Below, one piece after another: positions 10,190 through 21,084 of a stretch of 64,000 bases of DNA. This stretch comes from Shinisaurus crocodilurus (lineage: Eukaryota > Chordata > Lepidosauria > Squamata > Shinisauridae). A program made the position numbers and the translations under genes. The stretch covers positions 206,982,255 to 207,046,254 of the forward strand of contig CM037880.1 of the NCBI GenBank assembly GCA_021292165.1. The letters are read 5' to 3'. The notes below the pieces were generated by a model that saw nothing but the letters and a program-made list of their open reading frames with translations, was not told where the DNA came from and did no database searches. Positions within the stretch are counted from its first letter, which is position 1, and each line of letters begins with the position of its first letter.

Positions 10190-10625
10190 AGACCGCAGCA
10201 GCTGTGAGACTTCCAGGCCCTGGAACAGGCCAGGTGTCCTCTTTTACAGAGGACAGTCCTCTGTTTGAAGGGCTGCCAAAGGACTGTCCTCAATTTTGAA
10301 GGCATCCTTTATCTGAAGGGCTGCCCAGTCCAGGTCTGGTTGAAAGATAAAGAACCATCAGAAGGAAGAGCTGGGCCTTGAAGTTGCCCATCAATAGCAG
10401 CTAGACAGCAGTCTGAGCCGGCACACAGATCACCTGGTCACAGTCTTCCACACTATTATGAGATGCATTCTATTTAAATGATGGCAATTACTTCTAAATT
10501 TGCATCTAGACATATAAAATAGCATATGCAAATTTTATGCAACTCAGTACCCTCCTTTGTCCTCTTTTTTGGGTGATGCATTTCCTCTTTTATGGTGATC
10601 CGTAAGTGGCCATTCTAGGTACACA
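10190..10625 (+). repeat. Unnamed dispersed repeat, copy 1
   Basis: This stretch aligns by eye along ~400 bases with 54820-55215 in the same orientation. Shared words include GAAGGGCTGC, AAAGAACCATCAG, AGAGCTGGGCCTTGAAG, GAGATGCA-CTATTT, TAGCATATGCAAA and GGTGAT-C-AAGT. It has no coding frame. It could be LTR or LINE untranslated sequence; I do not recognise the family. Confidence 0.65.
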
Positions 10626-11398
10626 TGAAAGCCTAGGGCAGCCTGGCATGATAGCAGACCCCTCTTGATTCAGCTCGAAGTCTGTGAGTCCCCATGAATT
10701 TGCAGCAGCTTCAGCCTGGCCAGACCCCCAATCTGCTGCCAATTTCCTGGTTTTGCTGGAGTTCAATGGCGAAAATTTCAGATTATTTCCAATTGTATAC
10801 TTTCAAGAGAAACAAAATGCCCATGTACAACCTGAACACTAGATAGATCCTTAAAATTGTATTAGGTAGCACTGAGGCAAGCTTGAGTGGCTTTCAATGT
10901 AGTAGGGAGATTTAGGGAATTGTCTACTACAAGGGATTTCAAAGATGTAGGGCAAATGTTCTAAAAGAGATGAGGCACAAGCCATTAGCACACACAGAGA
11001 GATAATCCTCTGGTGTCTTCCTCAAAGAGACTATCAATTTCAGAAAATCTTCAGGATTTGGAGTACTGTGTTACAGATGAAAGCAGCCAGTCTAAAATGC
11101 TGAAAATGAAATCTTAGGTCTTCCGACTTCTATAGCACTGCAGTATCTCCCCTGGGATATGCAGGCCTATATTTAAATTGCACACAAATTTCTACAATGT
11201 GGGATTGAACATGCAAGTCACTCTGCCTGATGTAGTCTAGGGAGATGTTTAACCTTCGCTTAGTTGGGTATGACTCCCTGTTGAATGCACTCACTGGTAT
11301 ATCTGGGCTTATTGCTTTGCAATGTGTGAAACAGACCTGGCAATCTCTGCTTTCATTTCCCAACTCCAGTGCAGGACTTTCAAAGATAGTATCCGTCG
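10626..11398. other. No gene recognised
   Basis: Unique-looking AT-rich sequence without coding or repeat signals. Confidence 0.4.
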
Positions 11399-11482
11399 TT
11401 AGTCCTATGTAGAGCAGGCCCACTGAAATGCACGGGACTTAAGTCTCATTCATTTCAGTGGGTGTATTCTACATAGGACTAA
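11399..11482. repeat. Small palindromic MITE-like repeat
   Basis: Arms 11399-11430 (TTAGTCCTATGTAGA...) and 11451-11482 (...CTACATAGGACTAA) are inverted over 32 bases with five differences. It has no coding capacity. Confidence 0.75.
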
Positions 11483-12570
11483 CATTACATACTACCCCAA
11501 GAAACCAGGGAATGGAGCATCACACCTTAAGTAAATGTGGTCCAATGTGGACTCAGTGTAAGGCAGCTTCCTATATTCCTACATGGAATATAGACTATAT
11601 TCACTAGACTATAGGAACCAAACAGAAGGTCTAGTGAACACACATAGGTTGGAGTCAACTCCCTATGAATGTTTACTGTACACACAATGAACTTGTGAAC
11701 TTGTGAAAAGTGCTACAGACATAGGGATGCTAAGCCCTCTTGGTCCTCACAGTGCCCAGAATGTCTGTCTTGTCAGAAAACATTTTTACCAGCTTTTCTC
11801 ACATCATGGATTTCTGGCTTGAAGGGATGCATGAGACAATCCTGGGACAGAATGGGAAGCAGCCCTAAAGTATTCCTCATTTCACTTCTGAGGCAGCTTT
11901 CCCAGGCTTACCGAGTAAAGGAGTAATCTCTAAAGCTGTGGAAAGTTGCTAGATGCTATCATGATCATTTGGACCAAGACTTAAATACAAAGCAGGAAAC
12001 TGAAAGAATGGGAAGAAGAGGAAAAGGAAACAAGCGAGGGCTTTGGGCATTATGAGGAAGAGGAAAAAGCATGAGAATAGCCAAAAAAAACCAAAAAACA
12101 AAAACAACATATTCCCAACCTAAGCAATTAGCAGAAAGTTATCCACTGTGGGGAAACCAAATTGCACCAAGTGTCTGTCTGGGAGAGAAATCTAAAACTT
12201 ACATCACTTACATTGTTATGTAGTTGCGTTTTCTCAAAAAGCCTGTTCAGTGGATACATAAAAGCTGATATTTGAGTCAGAAGGGATGCAAAGAAATGAC
12301 ATTTTGAGGTAAGCAAAAGGACCATTGAGAAGCTGTCATCCGGCAGAACAGCAGCTGATCGGAAAACGCCAGTGGAGCTGGGCACAGCATGGCCTTTTAA
12401 AAAAGTGGAACTCTTAAGCATTAAAGTGGTAGCGTTGTCATATTCACCATGTCGACAACAACGACAACAACAAAGTAAACTAGATGTTAATGCACTTCTC
12501 ATTTTTGTTGGCAAGGAACACTCACTTTTCTCAAATAGAATAACATTTATTTCCCTTTATTCGGTCACCG
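11483..12570. other. No gene; SINE tail near 11547-11580
   Basis: The words GACTCAGTGTAAGGCAGCTT and CCTATATTCCT match the 3' tail of the tRNA-Ala SINE. The head is absent. The remainder shows nothing recognisable. Confidence 0.4.
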
Positions 12571-13071
12571 TAGGGTTGTGCACAGAGCTCAATAGGGGGG
12601 TGGAAGCTCGGCAAACTCACTGGGCTCAACCCCACCCTCCAAGCTTCGCCTGACTTACCTTTCCCTGGCTCAGTTCGCATCCTTGCGAGCCGAGCCGTTT
12701 CCGGCGCTACATTCTTTACATAAAAAACAGCATAGAATACGTTAAAACGGCCTCGATTTGCGTAACCGGTGCTACTTTTTAACATTAAAAACAGCATAAA
12801 ATACATCAGAACTACCGCGATTTGCATAGTTTGCATACGCCACGCAAATCGCGGTTGTTCTAATGTATTTTATGCTGTTAGTAACGTAAAAAACATAGCA
12901 CCAGTTACATCAATCATGGCCATTTTAACTAGTTCACACTGGTTTTTTGCGTTAAAAAAATGTAGCACCAGGGACCCGGAAGTCCAGTGAGCACCTTAGC
13001 TGGCGCTCGCTGGAGGCTCGACTCACACAGCGGGGGCACTCACCAAGCACCAGGCTCGGCACCCATCCCTA
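12571..13071. repeat. MITE with TAGGG-type ends and internal hairpin
   Basis: It begins TAGGGTTGTGCACAGAGCTC and ends GGCTCGGCACCCATCCCTA, an imperfect inverted repeat. The interior has a 36-bp inverted repeat: 12790-12825 pairs with 12844-12879 with two mismatches, around a GCGATTTGC core. Repeated words such as AACAGCATA-AATAC and GTAGCACC occur in both directions. No transposase. Confidence 0.65.
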
Positions 13072-13404
13072 GGTTTCACAGTAGTATTGCTGGGAGCCGG
13101 GAGCTGTGATCAGCAACCAATCCATGCTTTTAACAAAGCAACAGTTGAAAGGTTAGCAACATTAGCCTGTCCACTGAATCTCTCCTACACCACCTGAGGC
13201 ATGGGCAAAGAGTTCTTTCACATACACTGTAACAAACATAGCCCTCTTTACTGCCCCTCCCTTTAAGAAACTTAACTGTACCCAGAAACTCTCCATGCCA
13301 TTATCTAGAAGAGAGCAAGTCCATCCAAAGGATCTCCCTCAAATCCACAGGGGATGCTTCCCCATCTGACAGGAGATGGTTCCTATATTCACACCTCTCT
13401 AGGC
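13072..13404. other. No gene recognised
   Basis: No coding or repeat signal was found. Confidence 0.4.
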
Positions 13405-13500
13405 CAGGGGTAGGCAATGTGGTGCCCAAGGACACCAATGTGCCACCAGACACCTTCCTTGGTACCCACGAAAGCACCACTCCTCCCATCTTTATTTTCA
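13405..13500 (+). repeat. hAT-like 5' end fragment
   Basis: The sequence CAGGGGTAGGCAATGTGGTG has the form of a hAT terminus. No matching right terminus is obvious; the next 200 bases include a G run at 13670-13679. Confidence 0.4.
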
Positions 13501-13809
13501 AAATATTTTTAATATTTTCTTAGTGGCATCTGTGATTGCTTCAAAGTGAAGTGGGAGCCTCTAGCTTCTGCCATTTCTTCCATTAGCCCAACAGAGCCAG
13601 ATTCCGTACTTGTCAAAGAACTTGTTGGTTTTATCCACCACTTCGGTGCTTCCAGAGAGAAGGCGGCGGCGGGGGGGGATTGACAAGTTATTTGACAGCA
13701 CAGAATATGGCTTTGCTGGGCTAGACAAAGTGTGGAGAGGATGAAACTGACAAGGATACTTACAAGAGGGAAATATGCCTCTGTGGGGCTACATAGCGGA
13801 CAGGTGGAC

Positions 13810-14063
13810 TTGCGATCGTGTGCACTTGCACAAGATCACCAATTTTTTAAAAATGAAAAAAAATACACTATTTGTGCAAGTGTCAAGATCCCCCTCCCAA
13901 TTTGTGCAAATGGTGGAACCCTCCTCCCAAAATGGTGCAAAACTTTTCCGGAATCAGAAAAAAAAAATCCGCTACAGTCCACCGCCACTTACCAGAATGG
14001 AAATGCTGCAGAATCCTGCCAGGCTTAAATGGAATGGAATTCCCAGCATCGCACACCCCTAAT
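13810..14063 (-). repeat. MITE fragment ending TAGGGGTGTGCGA
   Basis: Read on the minus strand it starts with TAGGGGTGTGCGATGCTGGG, the same type of terminus as at 50949. It contains repeated TTTGTGCAA words. Overlapping open frames in three phases reflect the repeat's base bias, not a gene. Confidence 0.45.
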
Positions 14064-15286
14064 TCAAACCCACCTCCTGATGCTCGATGGGCAGGAGTTT
14101 CCCTCTTCCTTTGATTGCCCTGCCATTGGTGGTTTCATTTTATCTGCAGCTACTGCGATCAGTGTCTCTTCTGTATTGAATTAAAGAAAGAATACAGAAA
14201 TGTACACTCTTATTGCCTGGAACTTATATACAGTTGTTGTTGTTCCCGTATCTCTTTACCACCATTTGCAAAGGAAGTGTATCAAGACAAAAGGGACAAT
14301 TACAGTCAATGGAGCAAAGCCCTGTGACAATTGTGAATTTGAAGTGAGTTAAGTAACACAATCATGAGGCTATTAACTGCAAGCAGGATAAGGCCTGCTC
14401 AATTCCATTTTATTTATTTCTTTAATTCTGTTACACCTTTTGAAACAGAAGGACCCCCAGGGCAGCTTTTAACCCCCTCTAGCTCATTTGGGGTACGATA
14501 TCCTCCCGTCTAACACCCTCTAGCACATGATATAACTAGCACATTCTCCCTTTCCCCCAGGAATGCAAGACTTCTACCATCTGAGGGCAGGGACAATGAA
14601 GCCAGGCGCAAGCAAAGAGCTGTGTCTCAGCTGAACTGCTGAGTGATAATGGCATTATGGCACTTGGATTTTCTGTTTTAGAAGAACTTTGTAAAGCGGT
14701 TCTCTCTCTCTTTTTTTGGATAGCCAAAGTAATCCTTGAAGCCTCTTTTTCTTTTTGAGAGTTGGGGGCAGGCAACATTGTAGAACTGGGGGAACAAATA
14801 TGTGAATAATGTAAAGCTGTTATGCACAAGTTTACATTTGAAGTGACAATTCATCATATCCTGAAATGTTTTTCAAACGTCTAAGCACCAAAAAGGTATG
14901 GCTTATTGATCGTAAAACTGATTAAAGTTTTAATATGTCATAGCAGAAAGCCAATGTATCTTACAAATGACATTTGGACAGGCTGTCTGCCCCCAACTTT
15001 CATGACTCCATTAACACTCAGGGTTTGCCTTTAGATCCAGCAGTTTCAGTGATAAAGTGCCCAACATGCTTGTACACTGGACCTGCTTTCAGAATAGGTA
15101 ATCTAAGTTGTAACCAATCATACTTAACCCAGTACTCTAGGAAGACTTACACAGCTCATGTGCATTTGCTGTCTCCAGCACTCAGTGGAATATTTATGGA
15201 CAATCTACGTTCAGTTATTTGTAAAGAGGCCAGAGACATTTGGTCATGATTAAGCTAGGGGAGCAAAATAGAATCATCTCCCCCAT
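14064..15286. other. No gene recognised
   Basis: AT-rich sequence without recognisable motifs. Confidence 0.4.
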
Positions 15287-15302
15287 GGAAATAAGGTGAG
15301 GG

Positions 15303-15625
15303 ATATCGCGTTAAATGATAAATTAACTTGTAATATTAAGTGTCAAAAAGGACAATTGGAGAAAGACACCTTTGTGAACATTTGGGGCAAATTTTTGGAT
15401 TATGTATTGGTAAAGGGGAGGGGGAACAAACCTTGTCAAGATTTGTTATATTTTTGGAATATAGAATAATAGCTTGTATACACACACACACACACACACA
15501 CACAAAGAAGAAAATTGGGGTGAGAAATATAACTTGGTCCCAAGAGGTGGGGGGGGGTGCACAATGTTTATGTTGTATTTTTTGTTGTTGTATTCATTAA
15601 AAAATCTAAAAAAAAAAAAAAAAAA
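15303..15625 (+). mobile_element. 5'-truncated L1 insertion with perfect 16-bp TSD
   Basis: GGAAATAAGGTGAGGG occurs exactly at 15287-15302 and at 15626-15641. Between them lies a segment ending in an ~18-A tail (15608-15625). Its start still reads as L1 ORF2 C-terminal codons, for example DTFVNIWGKFLDYV, before stops and a (CA)n run (15479-15504). The exact target duplication and intact poly-A tail mark a target-primed insertion that is recent compared with its neighbours. Confidence 0.9.
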
Positions 15626-15641
15626 GGAAATAAGGTGAGGG

Positions 15642-16384
15642 GTGGTAACATTGGGCAATGGGGTGCTTATGCCCTGCCAATTCCATTGCACAAGTGGGAC
15701 CCTCTGGTTATGCAAGGGAGATTTAATGCTTCCTAGAGGAAATCCTGGAATGAGTGGAACTGCTTTTTTTCTGCAAGGAAGCAGGTCGGCGGAGCTCCAT
15801 TATGTGAGCTCCACCAACCTGCCTCCTTCCAGACATGCGTTTCCACTCATTTCGGGTTGCCCCCAAAGTGCTAAATCGCAGTTGTGCAAGCTGTGGGGAC
15901 CACTCGTGTAACAGAATTGGTGGGGTGTAAGAGAATTGGCGGGGGCATAGTTGTCCCATTGGATTTTGCCACTTATATTTAAATAGTGTATGGACCTTAA
16001 TGAAATCTACTTTTAAACCAAGATATTTCACAGTTACTAACTATGGGCAGGTGGACACATTGACCTGGTTTGCACTATCAAAATAAGCCACTGTGGCTTA
16101 AGTCACCATGGCTTATTAAAATGACAGTGAGTGATCATTGTTCAGTGGTATTCTGCACCAAGAAAACCTAAAGGAACTGACCAAGACAGTACGTCGTTGT
16201 TGTTGTTGACCTTGTGTTTTCCAGTCAAACCTGTGCAACTGCACTAGTTACATACTTACTGTCCTGGTCTTGACAAGGAGCTCATGGGGCACAAGACAGC
16301 ACTGAGAAAATTTCTATGTTGCGCCAACAAAGCCAGAAAGTGCACTGCTTCTAGCACCAGATGATTCCAGTATCAGTTGTTGGG
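15642..16384. other. No gene recognised
   Basis: No element terminus or domain-bearing frame is apparent. Confidence 0.4.
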
Positions 16385-16530
16385 GAACATGGGCGGGAAG
16401 GTGCTGTTGCATTCATGTCCTGCTTTTTGGATCCTGTGGGCAGCTGGTTGGCCACTGTGTGAACAGAATGCTGGACTAGATGGACCTTTGGTCTGATCCA
16501 GCATGGCTCTTCTTGCGTTCTTCTCCCTCC
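16385..16530 (+). mobile_element. LINE 3' tail fragment (CR1/L3-like)
   Basis: The words GCTGGTTGGCCACTGTGTG, AACAGAATGCTGGACTAGAT and GGTCTGATCCAGCATGGCTC match the LINE tail that is split several times at 60.4-61.9 kb. Only the non-coding 3' end remains. Confidence 0.7.
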
Positions 16531-17004
16531 TAGGTGCTGTACTTTTCTTGAGGAATGGAAGGCTTAAAGGGGAAGGCTTGGAGGCTAGTAGCTTGGAGGC
16601 AAGTTTCTCCAGATGCCACAAGACATGATTCACTGTCTTGTGATCAGACATTGAGAGGCCAATTCACCTGTCACTTTCTCACATGGAAAAAGTTATCCAG
16701 AGGTTATTGTACACCATCCATTCCCCATCCCTCATGATGCCTCCTCCCAAGTGAGGATTCTTCACTCCTAGCCCTCTATGCATAAATCGTGGAGTGAGTG
16801 GACTTGCTGGCACTGCCCCTGACATTGTGCACCTTGCAGGTCCTGCCCCCCTGAATATCCATGCACTCAGCAGGATCTCTGAAGTCTGAAGAGGGAACCT
16901 ATGGGTGTACAGCTGAACATGCATGAAGTGTTGGGTGTCCTTTCACAATTTTAAATAGAATTTGCTTTGAATTTCGTATGCTTTGAACTTCGCATGCCTG
17001 CCCT
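16531..17004. other. No gene recognised
   Basis: Nothing recognised in this stretch. Confidence 0.4.
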
Positions 17005-17075
17005 GAAGCCTGTTGCACTGGAGCTTACTTCTGAGTAGACATGCATAGAATTGGGCTGTACTTTGTATGCTTGGA
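17005..17075 (+). repeat. Second copy of the 'ACTTCTGAGTAGAC' repeat
   Basis: The core CTTACTTCTGAGTAGACATG and the following attgggctgta match 4713-4803. It is a short dispersed repeat of unknown class. Confidence 0.5.
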
Positions 17076-17663
17076 GCAAAAATGTCCAAATTGGTAAGAA
17101 TTACATTTGTGTGTGCGTGCACATGCGTGTGTTTGCATGTATGGCCCCTGCTGGGCCCTCAGCATACCTCAGATGCAGCCCATAGCCCCAAAACATTGTG
17201 CATCGCTGACATAAAGGCTGTTTTAAATGGCTCTTTATGGTCACTGTCTCCACATGGCCATCAAAATAATTCCAAAGCCAGTGCTATGGAGACAGTGCTA
17301 TGATCCTCTGTGGCCTTCTGTGTACCTCTGCATATGTATGGTCCCACACAGTCTTTGACGATGGCCATCACATAGAGCCATTTAACGCAGCCTTCATGTG
17401 GCCCCCATTTTGTGCACACCTGTCCCTCAGTGTAAAAAACACCCCATTTCTGAGGGTGCATTTACTCCTATGGCTTTGCTCTGAGTAAAAAGATTCAGCA
17501 TTAGCGCAGTCACGCAAAGGGAAGAGATTCTTTAATACACTATGGTCCTTTGGCAGGCTGCGGCCGACCTGCTCTCTGCATCTCCTCTGCCAGCGCCTTC
17601 CCACGATCAGAACTCCATCTCTCCCCTCCCTTGTGTCCGGGTAAAAACACTTCCTATGGTACC

Positions 17664-17714
17664 CCCTCCTCCTCCTCCTCCTCCTCCTCCTCCTTTTTTT
17701 TTTTTTTTTTTTTG
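17664..17714. repeat. Pure (CCT)n-T(n) polypyrimidine tract
   Basis: About ten CCT triplets lead into a run of ~21 T. An unbroken 51-base pyrimidine strand could form triplex (H-DNA). The Lys/Arg-, Gly- or Pro-rich frames over it are artefacts of low complexity. Confidence 0.95.
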
Positions 17715-18023
17715 CAGGGGGTGGGATTTCTTTTCCCTGATCTGGGTCCATGACCGGGACAGGTCAACAGCACACCGGCTTTCCAGACTGCTGTTTGAAG
17801 AGGCAGCACGGAGGCCGCCATCCGAGAGGAGCACTGCCTAGGAAGACGATCCACAGCTCGAGCACAGGGCTGGGGCTGGGCTCATGCGCACCTGAGCCAG
17901 ACTGAAGCACTGCGCCCATTGCTCCGGGGCTGCGCCGTGCAAGGCCGGCCTCCTGCATCAAGGAGCCCCCGGACATTGCTCTGCTCCTCACCTGGCTTTG
18001 TTAAAGGGCTTCATTCCCAACAC

Positions 18024-18055
<32 letters not shown>

Positions 18056-18420
18056 CAGGCAGGCAGGGCGGGGTCTGGCTCCGAGCTGCATGCAGAGCAA
18101 ATGAAGTTTGCAGCAGCCCCATTGGCCCCGCGAGTGCCATCACTCAAACAGAAAGCTAAGAAAGGTCCCACCACCTTGTGATGATTGGGCAAAATACTGG
18201 GATGGAATCTCGGACTGGCGCAGCAAGTGCCTGCCCCTGGGAGAAAAAGAGGCAGCAGCTGGCTGGAGCTCATGGAAGACTCAGCAAGGATCACTGGGGA
18301 GCTGGAGCCAGGATGAAGGTTACAGTTATCGTTATGAGACTGCATGAGAGAGAAAAAAATGCCTTTCAGTTCACAGCGTCACCCTTGGAACGGAGTTGCA
18401 TTTGTATACTTGTGCGTGCA
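17715..18420. other. No gene; (CA)n at 18024-18049
   Basis: Moderately GC-rich sequence containing a CA microsatellite. Frames exist on both strands but none has a recognisable domain. Confidence 0.4.
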
Positions 18421-20717
18421 AAGCAGCTTTCCCCAATCCGGTGACTTCCAGATGTGCTGGTTTACAATTTCCATCATCCCCAGCCAGCAGGGAAGGGATG
18501 GGTATTTCCCCCCAACACTCCAGGCGCAACAGTGACGGTGAGGGGTGCGAGCGAGAGGGTGTGCTGCCGACGCTCTCCCCACTCCTCGGTGGCCCCTCCG
18601 GCCTCCTCTTGCATTCCCGGCTGATGTTTGTTAAGATCTCTCCCTTGGAGGAGGACTTGGAGGGCTCCCCCACTCCCTCTAGGGAAGTAAGAGGATGTTC
18701 CACAGAAGGAACTAGAGGATCGGCTATCCTTGACCTGATTCTAACCAACAGAGACGAGTTAGTGGATAAAGTGGCAGTTTCGGGAACTCTGGGGGAAAGT
18801 GACCATGTTATACTAGAGTTCTTGATTCTAACAGAAGCAAAAGCTGAGTGTAGCCAAACACGTACTCTGGATTTTAGGAAAGCCAATTTTAACAAACTCA
18901 GAACAATGATTAGTAAGATCCCATGGCAAGTGACTCTCACGAGAAAGGGAGCCCAGGAGGGGTGGGAGTTTTTAAAGAAGGAAATTTTAAAGGCACAATT
19001 GCAAACAATTCCCACAAGGAAAAAAGGCAGAGGGCAACAGAAAAAGCCAATGTGGCTTCACAATAAACTCAAAGATGACCTGAAAACAAAAAAGGACACG
19101 TATAGGAAGTGGAAGGAAGGACAGGCTACAGGGGAAGAGTACAGGCAGGTAGCACAGAACTGCAGGAATAGTGTCAGGAAGGCTAAAGCTGAGAATGAGC
19201 TAAGGTTAGCGAGGAATGCTAAAAGCAACAAAAAAGCTTTCTTCAGATACATGCACAGTAAAAGACAGAAGAAAGAACTGGTGGTTCAACTACGTGATGA
19301 GGATGGCAAATTGATAACAGAAGACAAAGAAAAGGCAGAAGTGTTCAATTCCTACTTCGGCTCGGTCTTCTCCCAAAAGAGGGTCTATGACCCCCCTGGC
19401 AAACCTGAAGTGCAGACTGAAGGGGCAGGATTGCAGCTTGAGATTGATAGGCAAATGGTCAAGGAGCACCTGATTACTCTGAACGAGTTTAAATCTCCAG
19501 GGCCTGATGAGCTGCATCCTAGAGTAATAAAGGAACTGGCAGAAGAACTCTCAGAACCACTGTCTATTATCTTTGAGAAATCATGGAGGACAGGTGAAGT
19601 GCCAGACAACTGGAGGAGGGCAAATGTTGTTCCCATCTTCAAAAAGGGCAAGAAGGAGGAACCTGGGAACTATAGGCCAGTCAGTCTGACATCAATCCCT
19701 GGGAAGATTTTTGAGCAGATTATAAAGAAGTCAGTCTGCAAGCACCTTGAAAACAATGCAGTGATTACTAGAAGCCAGCATGGATTTGTCAAGAACAAAT
19801 CCTGTCAGACTAATCTGATCTCATTTTTTGATCGGGTAACCTCCCTTGTGGACTGTGGGAATGCTGTGGACATTATATATCTGGACTTCAGCAAAGCTTT
19901 CGACAAAGTGCCTCATGATATCCTGATTAGTAAGCTAGCTAAGAGTGGGCTAGATGGAACAACTATCAGGTGGATCCACAATTGGCTAAAGAATCGGACT
20001 CAAAGAGTGCTTATCAATGGTTCCTTCTCAAACTGGGGAGAGGTAACGAGCGGGGTACCACAGGGCTCGGTCCTGGGCCCGGTGCTCTTCAACATTTTTA
20101 TTAATGACTTGGATGAGGAGGTACAGGGAATGCTTATCAAATTTGCAGATGACACAAAGTTGGGTGGAACAGCTAATACTCTGGAAGACAGAAACAAAAT
20201 TCAAAGTGACCTCGATAGGCTGGAGCGCTGGGCCGAAAACAACAGAATGAAATTTAATAGGGATAAATGCCAAGTGCTGCACCTAGGGAGAGGAAACCAA
20301 ATGCAGAGTTACAGAATGGGGGACACTTGGCTCAACAATACTACAAGTGAGAAGGATCTTGGAATTGTGGTAGATCACAAACTGAATATGAGCCAGCAAT
20401 GCGATGTGGCTGCAAAGAAGGCAAATGCAATTTTGGGCTGTATTAATAGAAGTATAGCTTCCAAATCGCGGGAAGTGATAATTCCCCTTTACTCGGCACT
20501 GGTTAGGCCTCATCTTGAGTACTGCGTCCAGTTCTGGGCACCTCACTTTAAGAAGGACATAGACAAACTGGAGAGGGTTCAGAGGAGGGCAACAAGGATG
20601 ATAAAGGGACTGGAAACAAGGCCCTATGAGGAGAGACTGAAAGAACTGGGCATGTTTAGCCTTCAGAAGAGGAGACTGAGGGGAGATATGATCGCACTCT
20701 TCCAGTATTTGAAGTGA
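18396..20717 (+). CDS. CR1 ORF2-type endonuclease/reverse transcriptase, 773 codons
   Basis: The protein copies CR1 RNA into the genome by target-primed reverse transcription. Residues ~1-90 look like non-LINE DNA read through by chance. Residues ~110-145 are the end of the AP-endonuclease domain (ILDLILTN, then ESDH with the catalytic His). Residues ~150-340 form a basic linker. RT motifs follow: SPGPDELHP at ~367, [13 protein letters not shown] at ~495, [14 protein letters not shown] at ~553 and the catalytic FADD at 583-586. The C-terminal [20 protein letters not shown] block comes next. The frame ends at TGA (20715-20717), where the copy near 46056 has GGA. One G-to-T change therefore removes the last ~70 residues. 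Most of the endonuclease is missing, so this copy is not autonomous, although the RT frame is undamaged. Confidence 0.8.
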   Translation: MHLYTCACKAAFPNPVTSRCAGLQFPSSPASREGMGISPQHSRRNSDGEGCEREGVLPTLSPLLGGPSGLLLHSRLMFVKISPLEEDLEGSPTPSREVRGCSTEGTRGSAILDLILTNRDELVDKVAVSGTLGESDHVILEFLILTEAKAECSQTRTLDFRKANFNKLRTMISKIPWQVTLTRKGAQEGWEFLKKEILKAQLQTIPTRKKGRGQQKKPMWLHNKLKDDLKTKKDTYRKWKEGQATGEEYRQVAQNCRNSVRKAKAENELRLARNAKSNKKAFFRYMHSKRQKKELVVQLRDEDGKLITEDKEKAEVFNSYFGSVFSQKRVYDPPGKPEVQTEGAGLQLEIDRQMVKEHLITLNEFKSPGPDELHPRVIKELAEELSEPLSIIFEKSWRTGEVPDNWRRANVVPIFKKGKKEEPGNYRPVSLTSIPGKIFEQIIKKSVCKHLENNAVITRSQHGFVKNKSCQTNLISFFDRVTSLVDCGNAVDIIYLDFSKAFDKVPHDILISKLAKSGLDGTTIRWIHNWLKNRTQRVLINGSFSNWGEVTSGVPQGSVLGPVLFNIFINDLDEEVQGMLIKFADDTKLGGTANTLEDRNKIQSDLDRLERWAENNRMKFNRDKCQVLHLGRGNQMQSYRMGDTWLNNTTSEKDLGIVVDHKLNMSQQCDVAAKKANAILGCINRSIASKSREVIIPLYSALVRPHLEYCVQFWAPHFKKDIDKLERVQRRATRMIKGLETRPYEERLKELGMFSLQKRRLRGDMIALFQYLK
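18421..18500. repeat. Half of a palindromic MITE
   Basis: The words CCAATCCGGTGACTTCCAGATGTG (in part) and TTACAATTTCCATCATCCCC resemble one arm of the element at 8278-8414. The opposite arm is missing. Confidence 0.4.
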
Positions 20718-20990
20718 TGTCACACAGAGGAGGGCAAAGATCTCTTCTCGTTCATCCCAGTTTGCAGGACACGGAATAATGGGCTCAAGTTACAGGAACC
20801 TAGATTCCACCTAAACATCAGGAAAAATTTCCTGACTGTCAGAGCAATAAGACAATGGAATCAACTACCTAGGGAGGTGGGGGCTGAGCATTAGGCTGAC
20901 CACTGTCGAGATATTGGCCGGATCTGATTAGCGGGGGTGGACCGGGCCTTGTAGGCCCCTCCAACTAGACTATGTTCAGATTCTCCATGA
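18660..20990 (+). mobile_element. CR1 LINE, 5'-truncated, long open ORF2
   Basis: The element carries the C-terminal end of the endonuclease, a complete reverse transcriptase and most of the CR1 C-terminal region. After the stop at 20717, CR1-homologous sequence continues to about 20880. It then diverges but still contains CCTTGTAGGCCCCTCCAACT, the CR1 3' untranslated region. The usual ATTCTATGAT tail is not intact. The 5' limit is uncertain (18600-18700); the upstream part of the open frame looks like flanking DNA. Confidence 0.88.
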
Positions 20991-21084
20991 TGTCTGACAG
21001 CTACCTCCCACAACCCGGTGCCCTCCAAAGGTTTTGGACAACTCCCCACAGCATTCCTGGCCATTGGCGGGCCGGCTGAGGAAG

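Noticed and set aside
11399..11482. PIF/Harbinger MITE with TTA/TAA target site
   Set aside because: TTA and TAA belong to the inverted arms themselves and are not a direct duplication, so the superfamily cannot be assigned.
17542..17854. Pro-rich, Lys/Arg-rich and Gly-rich frames
   Set aside because: They translate the (CCT)n-T(n) tract in different phases.
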